NCBI GenBank assembly: GCA_029261395.1
Contig: JAJDBJ010000005.1
Span: 124,001-188,000 of the forward strand
From: Nitrospinaceae bacterium
GTDB lineage: Bacteria; Nitrospinota; Nitrospinia; Nitrospinales; Nitrospinaceae
DNA: 64,000 nucleotides
Direction: 5' to 3'
Each line of letters begins with the position of its first letter. The first letter of the stretch is position 1. Made by a program: the position numbers and the translations under genes. The notes beneath the pieces were generated by a model. That model did no database searches. It saw only the letters and a list, made by a program, of their open reading frames with translations, and was not told the origin of the DNA. Below are positions 1 to 9,080 of this stretch, piece after piece.

Positions 1-563
1 ACAAAATGTTTGCTTCCGCTTCCGCCGTTTCAATGGCCATCGGCTCTATGTACTCAGCTCGGGGATTGGGAGCCGCCCTGGGACCCATCCTCATCAAGAA
101 ATTTTTCGGCGATTCCACCCGGGTACTACAAATTTCCATCCTATTCGGGTTCTTTCTGGGCTCATTATCCTATTTTCTTTTTGCCCAATCGCATAGTTTG
201 TGGTCGGCCTCTCTGAGTATCGCTCTGGCCACATTTTTCGGCTCCATCATCTGGGTATTCAGTTCCGCCCTGATCCATCTGGAAGCCGACAGCAGGTATC
301 TGGGACGCGTGTTCAGCACCGAGATGGCGTTGTTGACGCTGGTGATGGGACTCAGCAACTGGTCAACCGGCTTCGCTCTCGATACTCTGGAGTTGACCAC
401 CCATCAAACGGGTATGTGGATGGCGGGCCTGTTCGTGATTCCGGGCGTGTTGTGGGGAGGGTTTTTACTGTTCATGAACTCCAAGTTCAAGAAGGGCGAA
501 TGCGTGGGCTCCGTCTGTCCCGTAGAACCCAGCGACTCGAAAATTCCACCGACTTCTGTCTAA
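1..563 (+). CDS. MFS transporter, C-terminal part (truncated by window edge)
   Basis: This is the C-terminal part of a major facilitator superfamily transporter of the inner membrane. The frame is open to the first base of the window, so the true start lies upstream. About 185 residues are visible, with four or five hydrophobic segments joined by short basic or polar loops. One stretch, SRYLGRVFSTEMALLTLV, looks like the conserved cytoplasmic loop and following helix of drug/siderophore exporters of the MFS_3 type. The tail is short, hydrophilic and contains two Cys residues. The substrate cannot be told from this fragment. It converges on the minus-strand gene that follows, with only 13 bases between the stops. 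Confidence 0.7.
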   Translation, partial: KMFASASAVSMAIGSMYSARGLGAALGPILIKKFFGDSTRVLQISILFGFFLGSLSYFLFAQSHSLWSASLSIALATFFGSIIWVFSSALIHLEADSRYLGRVFSTEMALLTLVMGLSNWSTGFALDTLELTTHQTGMWMAGLFVIPGVLWGGFLLFMNSKFKKGECVGSVCPVEPSDSKIPPTSV

Positions 564-576
564 TGGGCTATTAGAA

Positions 577-930
577 TTAACCGCTGATGAAATGATCGGC
601 CAGGGATTTGCCGATATCGAAGTGGCTGGTGAAATGTCCACTATTGTCCTGGGTTTGCGCCCAGGCGTAAGCTTCCTCAACTTGTTGGCTGAAACCGAGA
701 GCGTGCAGTACGCCAACCGACACATAACTCGACGCAAGGTCGGGCGATTGCGAATAGCCGGTCACCAACTCCTGCATGAATTTCATTTCCTCCGGCGAGA
801 GGCTCCGGTATTTGTTGACGAGGTTGATCAGATTCTCCTCGCCATAAGTGTTGTTGTAATTCGCCCCGACAATCGGCTCCCGGTACAGGCGAAGGATATC
901 TTCTTCCAGAATTCTGTAGTCTGTATCCAT
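577..930 (-). CDS. Conserved-looking hypothetical protein, 117 aa
   Basis: A soluble, acidic, probably all-helical protein of 117 residues with no signal peptide and no motif I recognise. It starts 4 bases after the stop of the peptide deformylase gene on the same strand, so the two are probably co-transcribed and translationally coupled. The text LARLYREP-like N-terminus, SLSPEEMKFMQELV and the repeated small-residue segments suggest a compact helical repeat, but I would not name a family. The coding assignment rests on the tight operon spacing and a balanced amino-acid composition. Confidence 0.6.
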   Translation of the reverse strand: MDTDYRILEEDILRLYREPIVGANYNNTYGEENLINLVNKYRSLSPEEMKFMQELVTGYSQSPDLASSYVSVGVLHALGFSQQVEEAYAWAQTQDNSGHFTSHFDIGKSLADHFISG

Positions 931-934
931 GAGA

Positions 935-1507
935 TTAAATCGCCTCAGGTCCTTGATCCGATTCCTTCTCGGTCCAATAGGTTTGCCATTCCTTGGCCCA
1001 GGCCAGTTGTGTGAGATCTGTCATCCGGTCTATAAACACCTTGCCCAGCAAATGATCGATCTCGTGTTGCAGAACCACCGCTAAAAAACCCTTGGCTTCC
1101 ACCACCATTTTTTTACCTTCGCGTGAATAAGCCTCCACCGTTACTTCCTGAGGACGAGTGACCAGTCCACGCAAATCCTTCAAACTCAGACACCCTTCCC
1201 AGAACGAAGCGGTTTCTTTTCCATAATGAGTGATCTTGGGATTCACATAAACGGACAAGGGAATATCATCCTGCGAGGGATATCGCTCATTCTCCTCGTA
1301 TTCAACGATAATAATTTGCAACGAACGCGCTACCTGGGGAGCGGCAATTCCAACGCCATCCTCTTCCTGCATGGTATCGATCATATCGTCGATCAATTGT
1401 TGCAGTTCATTGTCACCACCGGACGCGGTTAGTGCTTTCAGGTCCACCGGCTTGGCTATTTCCCTCAATATCGGATGGCCGAGCCGTGCAATATTCAAAA
1501 CCGACAA
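935..1507 (-). CDS. def: Peptide deformylase
   Basis: Removes the N-formyl group from nascent polypeptides in the cytoplasm. All three family motifs are present: GVGIAAPQV near residues 51-59, EGCLS with metal ligand Cys106, and QHEIDHL with metal ligands His148 and His152 and catalytic Glu149. At 190 residues it is slightly longer than the usual 165-180. The start is a TTG codon preceded by an AGGAG ribosome-binding site about 6 bases upstream; no ATG in frame fits better. It is the first gene of a two-gene minus-strand operon and is transcribed divergently from the HU gene. Confidence 0.95.
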   Translation of the reverse strand: MSVLNIARLGHPILREIAKPVDLKALTASGGDNELQQLIDDMIDTMQEEDGVGIAAPQVARSLQIIIVEYEENERYPSQDDIPLSVYVNPKITHYGKETASFWEGCLSLKDLRGLVTRPQEVTVEAYSREGKKMVVEAKGFLAVVLQHEIDHLLGKVFIDRMTDLTQLAWAKEWQTYWTEKESDQGPEAI

Positions 1508-1697
1508 TTGTTTTCTCCTAAATTCAAATTACTTTTGTAATCGAAGAGTTAACCCTCAAAAGCAAAAGTTTATTTTAACCTTGTGAAAAGTTTCCCTCAA
1601 CGGAGCAGGCACCTTTTAAAAAATCTATTCCATGCAAACACTTTGGAAACAGTCAGGTTATCTTAACATAAATCACAAAGTTCAAAAACAGGCATAC

Positions 1698-1734
1698 CCC
1701 CTTTATCCCCCCTCAATACAGGGGGGAAAGAGGG
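1698..1734. repeat. GC-rich imperfect hairpin in the def/HU intergenic region
   Basis: An inverted repeat in an otherwise A+T-rich 328-base divergent intergenic region. Its core is six C residues (1707-1712) facing six G residues (1721-1726), extended outwards by imperfectly paired CCC-TTT and AAAGAGGG arms. The composition is unlike its surroundings, which suggests an inserted short palindromic element. No transposase or target-site duplication is visible. The rest of 1508-1835 holds the HU promoter and the def leader. Confidence 0.5.
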
Positions 1735-1753
1735 TTACCATATCATTTTTTGT

Positions 1754-1781
1754 TTGACTTTTACTCGGCATTTTTTATAAT
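1754..1781 (+). promoter_or_regulatory. Sigma-70-type promoter of the HU gene
   Basis: TTGACT (1754-1759) and TATAAT (1776-1781) are separated by 16 bases, an almost consensus housekeeping promoter. The expected start point is near 1788, giving a leader of about 48 bases ending in an AAAGGAGG ribosome-binding site at 1821-1828. This would fit strong expression of a nucleoid protein. Confidence 0.75.
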
Positions 1782-1835
1782 TGAATCCGCTAAGAACCAA
1801 CCCACCTCATACCACCCTCGAAAGGAGGCATTCCC

Positions 1836-2114
1836 TTGACAAAAGACGAGCTGATCGGTGCTGTAGCAAAAAGTGTAAAAGATTCTGCTTTAAGTAAGCG
1901 ATTGACGGCTGACGTTCTGGATGCAACGTTCGATGTAATTGGAAAATCTATCAAAAAGGAAAAGCGTTTCGCCTATCCGGGATTTGGAACCTTCACTGTG
2001 CGTTCCCGAAAAGCCAGAACCGGCCGAAATCCACAAACCGGGGAAGCCATTAAAATCAAGGCAAGTAAAACGGTTGGATTTAAACCCGCTCCGACTCTCA
2101 AGAATACTTTGTAA
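1836..2114 (+). CDS. HU/IHF-family DNA-binding protein
   Basis: A 92-residue histone-like protein that bends and compacts DNA as a dimer. It has the standard family length and pattern: an N-terminal helical pair, GFGTF near residue 49, and the DNA-binding arm signature RKARTGRNPQTG at about 58-69, with the intercalating proline within RNP. The start is TTG, chosen because a near-perfect AAAGGAGG site sits 7 bases upstream and the N-terminus then aligns with HU. It has its own near-consensus promoter and is followed by a strong terminator, so it is probably monocistronic. HU rather than IHF is likely but not proven. Confidence 0.95.
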   Translation: MTKDELIGAVAKSVKDSALSKRLTADVLDATFDVIGKSIKKEKRFAYPGFGTFTVRSRKARTGRNPQTGEAIKIKASKTVGFKPAPTLKNTL

Positions 2115-2159
2115 ACCGGGTTAAACTTTTCAATAAACTCAGATCCATTAAAAATAAAA

Positions 2160-2195
2160 ATGCCCAAAGGTTTTATAGCCTTTGGGCATTTTTTC
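2160..2195. terminator. Bidirectional rho-independent terminator
   Basis: A perfect 11-bp stem (2160-2170 with 2179-2189) and an 8-base loop are followed by a T-rich tract on the plus strand and preceded by an A-rich tract. The hairpin therefore has a U-tail in both directions. It lies between the converging HU and cytochrome genes and probably serves both. Confidence 0.85.
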
Positions 2196-2252
2196 TTTTC
2201 GGGATCGTTAGTTCAAAATCGTACCGAACGATTTTCCAGCTTAGAATATTGG

Positions 2253-2275
2253 ACACCGGGAGTCACTCCCGGTGT
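2253..2275. repeat. Perfect 10-bp palindromic hairpin
   Basis: ACACCGGGAG and its reverse complement are separated by 3 bases. It lies 8 bases past the stop of the cytochrome gene. No T-run follows on the minus strand, so it is more likely an mRNA 3'-end stabiliser or a short palindromic repeat than a classical terminator. Confidence 0.55.
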
Positions 2276-2282
2276 GGGTCAT

Positions 2283-2648
2283 CTAATTTTCCTTAGCTTT
2301 CTGAGCCCTCAGGATGCCCAGCTCAAATTCCTTGAATTTCCCCTGATTAGCCTCCTCAGGCCTTCTTGTTTTCCGGGTAAAATCGTTGAGGGAAAACTGT
2401 TTTTCAAGATAATGGCAGGTACGGCATTCCGTCGCATACCGGAACACTTTCCGCTTGTATAGCAGCGACTGCTCTTCAACGTGGCTGGCCGGGGTAAAAT
2501 CCCGGTGAATATGGCAACTTCGGCAGTAATCGTTAATCATTTTGTTACTGTCTACCGCAACAAAATCTCCATCGAAGGCCTTCTCAATATCTTTAGTGTA
2601 ACAACCCACACTCATCCCAATCAGGGCCAAAAGCCAAAACCACTTCAT
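2283..2648 (-). CDS. Diheme c-type cytochrome lipoprotein, 121 aa
   Basis: A small exported electron-transfer protein. The N-terminus is a short hydrophobic signal ending in a lipobox-like MSVGC with Cys16 as the acylation site, so it is probably a membrane-anchored lipoprotein. Two CXXCH heme c-binding motifs are present, CRSCH at 42-46 and CRTCH at 75-79. Several other His residues could be distal heme ligands. The C-terminal 40 residues are charged and helical. The family is unassigned; it resembles small split-Soret or quinol-oxidase-associated cytochromes only in size. It stands alone between a terminator and the transglycosylase gene, so its redox partner is not evident from context. 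Confidence 0.8.
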   Translation of the reverse strand: MKWFWLLALIGMSVGCYTKDIEKAFDGDFVAVDSNKMINDYCRSCHIHRDFTPASHVEEQSLLYKRKVFRYATECRTCHYLEKQFSLNDFTRKTRRPEEANQGKFKEFELGILRAQKAKEN

Positions 2649-2816
2649 CTGAAATAAACCTCACTATCGCATTTGATTTGCAGATACCCCATCCTCTGCC
2701 TCTTACACATCAAGGTAGGGTATTGAAACCTATTATACATTTGCACCGGGAACAAACAAAACTTTACAATCCGATAAAAATTCAAGGAAAATAGAGTGCA
2801 GGAGGGAAAAATAGTC

Positions 2817-3515
2817 TCAAGCGTTGTTCGAGCGGATCAAATCGTAGATGGTGAGAACTTTAGTGGAATAGTCTACCGGAAGTTGCTTACCCTGTTGAAT
2901 GTAACGCTGCAACTTGGTCGGACCATGATTATAAGCTTCCAACGCCAGCTTCACATCGTTATTAAAACGATTCTGGAGTTTATTGAGATAGTAGGTTCCC
3001 AAGGCAATATTAGACTCTGGGCTGAAAAGAGTCGGTTTCCCATCCCACGGCAGGTTGACTTCGGTGGCCATGGCATGCCCCGTCTGCGGACGGATTTGCA
3101 TCAATCCCAAGGCGCCCCGGTGAGACTTGGCCCAGTTGTTGAACGAACTTTCGGTGACAATGAGGGCGGTCAACAGAAAGGGATCATAATCGTACTTCTG
3201 GCTGGCTTCATAGATCCATTGAGGAACCTTGTTCAGAGAAACTCCGTCCAATCCGGTAGAGTAAGAGGAAATAACATCGAAAATCTTACTTTTGATTCTC
3301 TGCTTTTCACGGAGAGTGACATGAAAAGCCTGGTATTCCTGCACCCTGTTAATTTTCAAAAAGTGGCTTTCGTCCAGGGAGGTAGTTGCCGATGAGTAGT
3401 ATACGGGAGCCCCATTGAGATAGTTGATGCTCCCGGAGAAAATACCCAGAAACCCAAAGACAACCAGTACCGATAACAGGGTAGTTAGATTTTTTGTAGA
3501 AGCATTGATATCCAT
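2817..3515 (-). CDS. Membrane-anchored lytic transglycosylase (SLT domain)
   Basis: Cleaves the glycan strands of peptidoglycan in the periplasm. Residues about 8-32 form a single membrane anchor or uncleaved signal. The C-terminal 130 residues are a typical SLT/lysozyme-like domain: catalytic Glu122 in TESSFN, the GALGLMQI motif, NIALGTYYL, and AYNHGP near the C-terminus. At 232 residues it is in the range of MltE/Slt-like short enzymes. It is divergent from the giant zinc-ribbon protein and has no obvious operon partner. Confidence 0.9.
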   Translation of the reverse strand: MDINASTKNLTTLLSVLVVFGFLGIFSGSINYLNGAPVYYSSATTSLDESHFLKINRVQEYQAFHVTLREKQRIKSKIFDVISSYSTGLDGVSLNKVPQWIYEASQKYDYDPFLLTALIVTESSFNNWAKSHRGALGLMQIRPQTGHAMATEVNLPWDGKPTLFSPESNIALGTYYLNKLQNRFNNDVKLALEAYNHGPTKLQRYIQQGKQLPVDYSTKVLTIYDLIRSNNA

Positions 3516-3845
3516 CTCAACCTACTGTTGGTTTACATCTATTTAAGATAAGGACCGCGCGTTAAAGTTGAATGAAGATAGTATCACATTTTCGCAACAA
3601 TATTTACATCGGAAATTTTCTATGTAAATATAAGAAAAGATTGAGCTTACCCGCCTGACGGTGAAAGTCCTTTATTTATAAGGGTTTCAATGGCTTTGGC
3701 TGGTGCGGACACCTAACTCGACCGGAGTATACGAAGGTCCGGATTGATTGTCAAACCGCTTTTAAGTAAAAATTGGGGAAAGCATTGATTTCCCTCAGGG
3801 AACTACTATAATGACTTCCAATAAACCACTAATAAAATTGGCATT
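3516..3845. other. Divergent intergenic region, 330 bp
   Basis: A non-coding A+T-rich stretch between two divergent genes. It holds the promoter described separately for the downstream plus-strand gene, a weak hairpin with GAAA/TTTC and CCTT/AAGG arms around 3663-3688, and a CCGGA/TCCGG hairpin around 3720-3740. I see no open frame of note and no recognisable structured RNA. Confidence 0.5.
3785..3812 (+). promoter_or_regulatory. Promoter of the zinc-ribbon/FliL-like gene
   Basis: TTGATT (3785-3790) and a perfect TATAAT (3807-3812) are spaced 16 bases apart, 34 bases before the ATG. Few bases upstream of this ATG resemble a Shine-Dalgarno site. Confidence 0.6.
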
Positions 3846-6800
3846 ATGAAAGTTACCTGCCCTAAATGTCTTGCTGCCTACAGGATCGATCTGCCTGATC
3901 CAGGTGAAGCCGGCATCGACGTCCAGTGTGGAAAATGTCTTACTATTTTCCTATTTAGTCCGGGCATCAAAAAACCTGATCCTTCAGGAATCCAAAGGGA
4001 CGCATCGGTAAACACTCGGGACGCTGAGTTACCAGAAAGCCACCTTTCTGAATCAATACTACCACCCCAAAGGGATGAGGAGCAAACAGATTCTGGCTCC
4101 AAAAAACAGGCTCCCGCCTCACTGGAACAAGACCAGGAGCCCCTCGAAACATTGGAGACGGAGCCCCTTTCGGAAGACTCCGAACCGGTTGAAATAGTCA
4201 TTGAAAACGAAACCCCTGACGACTCCCTGGAAGAGGGGTCTCTAGACGATATTTGGAATCAGGCGATGCAAGAAGGGGCTCGTACGAAAGCCAAACCCAA
4301 AGAAAAACCTCCCATCCAGCCTTCCCAGAAACCGGTTGCAGAATCCGTTGATGAGGAGCCAGTCAAAGAAACGCCTCCACCCCCCCCGGAGGTCAAATCA
4401 GAGCCTTTGTCTTCTTCGGAAGACCGACAACAGGAAGTCGACCTGATTACTGAGGATCACCCGGCGAAACAGGGAGAATCCGAAGATAACCCGCTGGTTG
4501 AAGAATCACCGTCACCCCTCGCCCCGATGAACCCTCAACAGGAAAAAACCCAGGAGGAAATTGACCTTGAGGAACAGGTCACTATCAGCGAAAACGAAGT
4601 CCTCCCCAGCTGGGAAGAAGCCTTCGCTCACCGGGCCGAAATTGAAGCGGGGTGGGACAAGGCCCAGAAACAAGACCGGATCCATGAAGAACAACAACTC
4701 GCTGAAGCTTTGAGCGAAAAAGCTTTACCCACTGAACCCACTTCAAAAGAAACATCCACCACACCCCCTCAGGAGAATAAACAGAGCTTCGACGATGAGG
4801 TTTTTGTCGAAGCAAAAGCCTCTCAAACAGCCTCGGAAGAGAAGGCTAAAACGCCTCAACCGAAACCTGAAGCGGATCCAAAACAGAATAAGGCTAAATC
4901 TCAACCGAAAAAAACCCAGGAGGAAGTTGACCTTGAGGAACAGGTCGCTATCAACGAAAACGAAGCCCTTCCCAGCTGGGAGGATGCCTTCGCTCAACAG
5001 GCCAAGCCAGAGCAGGAGGACCAACCCACCTGGACCGATGCCTTTGCCGACCAGTCAGAAGTTGAGACCACCTGGAAAGAACCTGATAAACAGGACGACA
5101 CCGGCGAAGCCGCTGTTGTCTCGGAAAATAAAGAGACCCCTTCTTTCGATCCAACCACAGCCGGCGGTGATTTGTCGAATGGCCTGAATATGGACATGAA
5201 ACAACTGGTTGAGCAGGCTTTTAAAGAAGAATCGGAACACTCTGAAGAAGTACCCGTATCTGGAGAAATTGAAGCCCCGGCCCTCGGCGAGGCCCCCCAG
5301 GAGCCAGAACTCACTTTGGAAGTGGAGGCCTCGCTGGAAACTCCTGCGGCCGGGCAAGCGGCGTCCGTGCCTCATCAGGACGAGGAGGGTATTGACCAAA
5401 CCATCGACCCTGACGCCAGCCACATCGATCCTCCCCCCACTCCAGAGATAGAACCCATTCCGGAATTGACTCTCGAATCTGCGGAGGAAGAGTCTGCACC
5501 GGAACCTGCGGAGACTGTTGCCCAGGAGGAAGCACCTGAAATCGAATTGGAGCTCGAAGAGGACGAACCCATTTGGGCTGATGCCTTTGCTTACCTATCG
5601 GAAACCGAAGACACCGGGGAATACCTTGAGGAGACAGAAGAAGAACCTGCACAGGAACCCGTGGAAACTGTTGCGCAAGAGGAAGAACCCGAAATCGAAC
5701 TGGAGCTCGAAGAGAACGAACCCATCCTGGAGTCTGCCGAAGCTCCAGCAAGCACAGAGACAGCGGTCACGGATCTCTTCGAGATAGAGCCGGAGCCGCA
5801 AGAGGAAGAACCCGAAATCGAACTGGAACTCGAAGAGAACGAACCCATTCTGGAGTCTACCGAAACTCCGGCAGGTACGGAGACAGCGGTCACGGGTCTC
5901 TTCGAAATAGAGCCGGAGCCGGAACTCACCATGGAGTCCCAGGAGGCCACTGTGCCTTCCGAAGAACAGCCCACTATGAGCCCTTCTCTTGAGGTCGAAG
6001 GTGAAGAGCTTTGGGCTGATCTGCTTCCCGAACACAAGGAGGATGATCCACTTGCCCACGAAGAAGCTCCACTGGTTTCTTCCAATGAGGAAGAGGAACC
6101 CCTCGGAGGAAACGATTTCTGGGATCAAGTGCTGGAAAAAGACTCGCAGGAACCCCAAACTGCCGAGACCGAGGCCAAACAACCTGTTTCATCCACGCCC
6201 GTGACTCAAAATACGGCTGAGCGGGAAGCCTTGACGGATGAGGAACTCTGGCAACAGGCTTTTCCAGAGGAAGAAGAACTTGAGCCTGGTGTCCCCAAAC
6301 ACTTTGACGATGAAGAAGAGAACTCTCCATCAAATGTCCCCCCTCTGGTCATTGGAGCCGACGTCAACCTGAACGAAGAGGACGAGTCGGAAGACTCTCT
6401 GAAATATGACGAAGCAGCCTACGCGGAGTACGATGACGATGACGAATTTGAATTCCAAAGGAAGAACCGGAAACTCGGACCCTTCACCGTTCCACACGGG
6501 AGGCGTGGTGATTTGGTCATCGGCGGAGTCATGGTGGTATTTCTTTTGATCGCCGGAAGCGTCTACTTCACACTGCAAACCTTTGCGCCCAGCGAATTGA
6601 CCGAAATTCAAACAGCCAAAACCGAAATCCCGGAAGGACTGAGTCCGCGCGAAGTACCTTTGGATGAGCTGGCCGAAGACCTGACGTCTCCTGAACCGGA
6701 AAAAACTCCCCCATTGGACACACCGGGAGATAAGGGGGAAGCCATCCTTTCGGACCCTGTCAAAATCCTGGAAGAGTCTCCGGAAGAGAAGGGAATTTTA

Positions 6801-7193
6801 AAGGACCTGGCCGAATCTCAAATACTGAACGACACCGGGAAAACCCAGACCGCCAAGATCGACCAATCCAATCTGCAGGGACTCACCGGACATTCCGTCA
6901 CCATGAGCTCTATCATGCCGGTCGCCTACAACCCCACGGATATCCGCGTGCTCAGCTTCAGTGTGGAGATTCAGTTGAGCAATGCCCAAAGCGCAAAAAT
7001 GGTGCGCGAATCCATGCCCGTTTACGAAGAAATCATGAACCAGACCGTGGAAGATCTCCTGCGCCGCAAATTCTATAATGACATTCTCTACGTCAAAGAA
7101 AAACTGCAGAAACGCCTGCAAACGGCCATGAACAAATCCATCAAAAATGGCCACGTCCGAACCGCCAAGTTCATCGACTTCGCCATTCAGTAA
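3846..7193 (+). CDS. Giant zinc-ribbon, acidic-repeat, single-pass protein with FliL-like C-terminus
   Basis: A 1115-residue protein of unusual layout. Residues 1-35 form an MJ0042-type zinc ribbon (Cys5, Cys8, Cys28, Cys31). About 850 residues of Glu/Pro-rich, certainly disordered sequence follow, with two nearly identical blocks around 235-260 and 355-385 and three copies of an EPEIELELEE-type block around 555-680. Scattered through it are short Trp-containing motifs of the form W-x-x-A-F (Trp137, 256, 378, 396, 577, 723, 759, 802). One membrane helix lies near 890-912. The last ~90 residues, with an LSFSVEIQL strand, an LLRRKFYNDI helix and the terminal FIDFAIQ, resemble the periplasmic FliL domain. 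The topology would put the zinc ribbon and acidic region in the cytoplasm. Function is unknown; a scaffold linked to a motor or envelope machine is inference. Confidence 0.85.
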   Translation: MKVTCPKCLAAYRIDLPDPGEAGIDVQCGKCLTIFLFSPGIKKPDPSGIQRDASVNTRDAELPESHLSESILPPQRDEEQTDSGSKKQAPASLEQDQEPLETLETEPLSEDSEPVEIVIENETPDDSLEEGSLDDIWNQAMQEGARTKAKPKEKPPIQPSQKPVAESVDEEPVKETPPPPPEVKSEPLSSSEDRQQEVDLITEDHPAKQGESEDNPLVEESPSPLAPMNPQQEKTQEEIDLEEQVTISENEVLPSWEEAFAHRAEIEAGWDKAQKQDRIHEEQQLAEALSEKALPTEPTSKETSTTPPQENKQSFDDEVFVEAKASQTASEEKAKTPQPKPEADPKQNKAKSQPKKTQEEVDLEEQVAINENEALPSWEDAFAQQAKPEQEDQPTWTDAFADQSEVETTWKEPDKQDDTGEAAVVSENKETPSFDPTTAGGDLSNGLNMDMKQLVEQAFKEESEHSEEVPVSGEIEAPALGEAPQEPELTLEVEASLETPAAGQAASVPHQDEEGIDQTIDPDASHIDPPPTPEIEPIPELTLESAEEESAPEPAETVAQEEAPEIELELEEDEPIWADAFAYLSETEDTGEYLEETEEEPAQEPVETVAQEEEPEIELELEENEPILESAEAPASTETAVTDLFEIEPEPQEEEPEIELELEENEPILESTETPAGTETAVTGLFEIEPEPELTMESQEATVPSEEQPTMSPSLEVEGEELWADLLPEHKEDDPLAHEEAPLVSSNEEEEPLGGNDFWDQVLEKDSQEPQTAETEAKQPVSSTPVTQNTAEREALTDEELWQQAFPEEEELEPGVPKHFDDEEENSPSNVPPLVIGADVNLNEEDESEDSLKYDEAAYAEYDDDDEFEFQRKNRKLGPFTVPHGRRGDLVIGGVMVVFLLIAGSVYFTLQTFAPSELTEIQTAKTEIPEGLSPREVPLDELAEDLTSPEPEKTPPLDTPGDKGEAILSDPVKILEESPEEKGILKDLAESQILNDTGKTQTAKIDQSNLQGLTGHSVTMSSIMPVAYNPTDIRVLSFSVEIQLSNAQSAKMVRESMPVYEEIMNQTVEDLLRRKFYNDILYVKEKLQKRLQTAMNKSIKNGHVRTAKFIDFAIQ

Positions 7194-7223
7194 CCCTTCA
7201 AAACTTATACGCGTGTACCCCGC

Positions 7224-8243
<1,020 letters not shown>

Positions 8244-8263
8244 TCACCGAGCGGTGAGCGAAC

Positions 8264-8521
8264 TTAGTTGGAGGGATAGATGCTGACTTTTTTCTTGGAA
8301 CGGGTCATCCACTCGAATTTCACCACGCCGGGAGCCTTGGCGAACAAAGTATAATCGGTACCGACACCGATGTTCACCCCAGGATGAACCGAGGTTCCGC
8401 GTTGTCGCACGATAATTTCACCCGCTTTGACCACTTGCCCACCGTACCGTTTGACGCCCAGGCGTTTCCCGATGCTGTCTCGTCCGTTGGACGTACTGCC
8501 CTGTCCTTTTTTGTGTGCCAT
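8264..8521 (-). CDS. rpmA: 50S ribosomal protein L27
   Basis: An 85-residue ribosomal protein whose N-terminal arm reaches the peptidyl-transferase centre. It has the family's [16 protein letters not shown] start, followed by [12 protein letters not shown] and the conserved [10 protein letters not shown] and HPG segments. There is no Firmicute-type cleavable N-terminal extension. It lies 11 bases downstream of rplU and upstream of obgE in the same transcript. Confidence 0.97.
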   Translation of the reverse strand: MAHKKGQGSTSNGRDSIGKRLGVKRYGGQVVKAGEIIVRQRGTSVHPGVNIGVGTDYTLFAKAPGVVKFEWMTRSKKKVSIYPSN

Positions 8522-8532
8522 GACGTCTCCTG

Positions 8533-8847
8533 TTACTTCTTCGAAATATCTGTGATTTTTAAATATGTGATCAACTGCCGATGCCCATTGGTCCGACGTG
8601 ATTTCTTCCGGCGCCTTTTCTTGAACACCAGAATCTTAGGGCCTTTGGTCTGATCCAAAATTTCGCAGGTCACCTGACTTCCGTCCAACATTGGAGTACC
8701 CACATCCACTTTATCGTCTTCGCCAATCATCAGAATCTGGTCCAGAGTCAATTTGTCCCCTACGTTGCCTTCCAGTTTTTCAACTTGAATGACATCGCCC
8801 TGGGAAACCTTGTACTGTTTTCCACCGGTTTTCAATACAGCAAACAT
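8533..8847 (-). CDS. rplU: 50S ribosomal protein L21
   Basis: A 104-residue 23S rRNA-binding protein. The start [18 protein letters not shown], the V(D)VGTP turn and the basic [16 protein letters not shown]-terminal signature are diagnostic. It is the first gene of the ribosomal operon, behind a strong promoter and a leader of about 79 bases with a TAGGAG ribosome-binding site. The leader could host L21 autoregulation, but I could not fit a known leader structure to it. Confidence 0.97.
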   Translation of the reverse strand: MFAVLKTGGKQYKVSQGDVIQVEKLEGNVGDKLTLDQILMIGEDDKVDVGTPMLDGSQVTCEILDQTKGPKILVFKKRRRKKSRRTNGHRQLITYLKITDISKK

Positions 8848-8932
8848 TTAGATTCAATACTCCTAAAAATAGATCGACGAGGACAGCCTGCGGCCCGGTC
8901 TTTTCAATAATTTAACACGGAACGAACCCGGT

Positions 8933-8961
8933 ATATTACTTAATAAGACTGGCCAAGTCAA
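8933..8961 (-). promoter_or_regulatory. Promoter of rplU-rpmA-obgE
   Basis: On the minus strand TTGACT (complement of 8956-8961) and TAATAT (complement of 8933-8938) are separated by exactly 17 bases. The predicted transcription start is near 8926. Confidence 0.8.
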
Positions 8962-9010
8962 TATAAACTCCACTAAAACCCCATATCCCCAATAAAAAAC
9001 CGGGGGCTAT

Positions 9011-9049
9011 TTTCCCCGCTTGCACATATTTCCGGGGAAATGCTATAAC
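9011..9049 (+). promoter_or_regulatory. Promoter with candidate operator ahead of the methyltransferase gene
   Basis: TTGCAC (9020-9025) and TATAAC (9044-9049) are 18 bases apart, with a TGC extended -10. A perfect inverted repeat TTTCCCCG (9011-9018) and CGGGGAAA (9033-9040) straddles the -35 box with a 14-base gap. That placement suits a dimeric repressor or activator, but no regulator gene lies next to it. Confidence 0.55.
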
Positions 9050-9080
9050 AAGGCAGTCACTCCACCACTTGGGATTATTT

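Noticed and set aside
3878-7154. Many open frames of 60-195 codons on both strands inside the zinc-ribbon/FliL-like gene
   Set aside because: They are by-products of Glu/Pro-rich codon repetition (GAG/GAA read in other frames as Arg, Lys, Ser or Phe) and have no ribosome-binding sites.
8848-8926. A ribosomal-protein leader RNA before rplU
   Set aside because: The leader has about the right length, but I could not draw a structure matching a known L21 leader.
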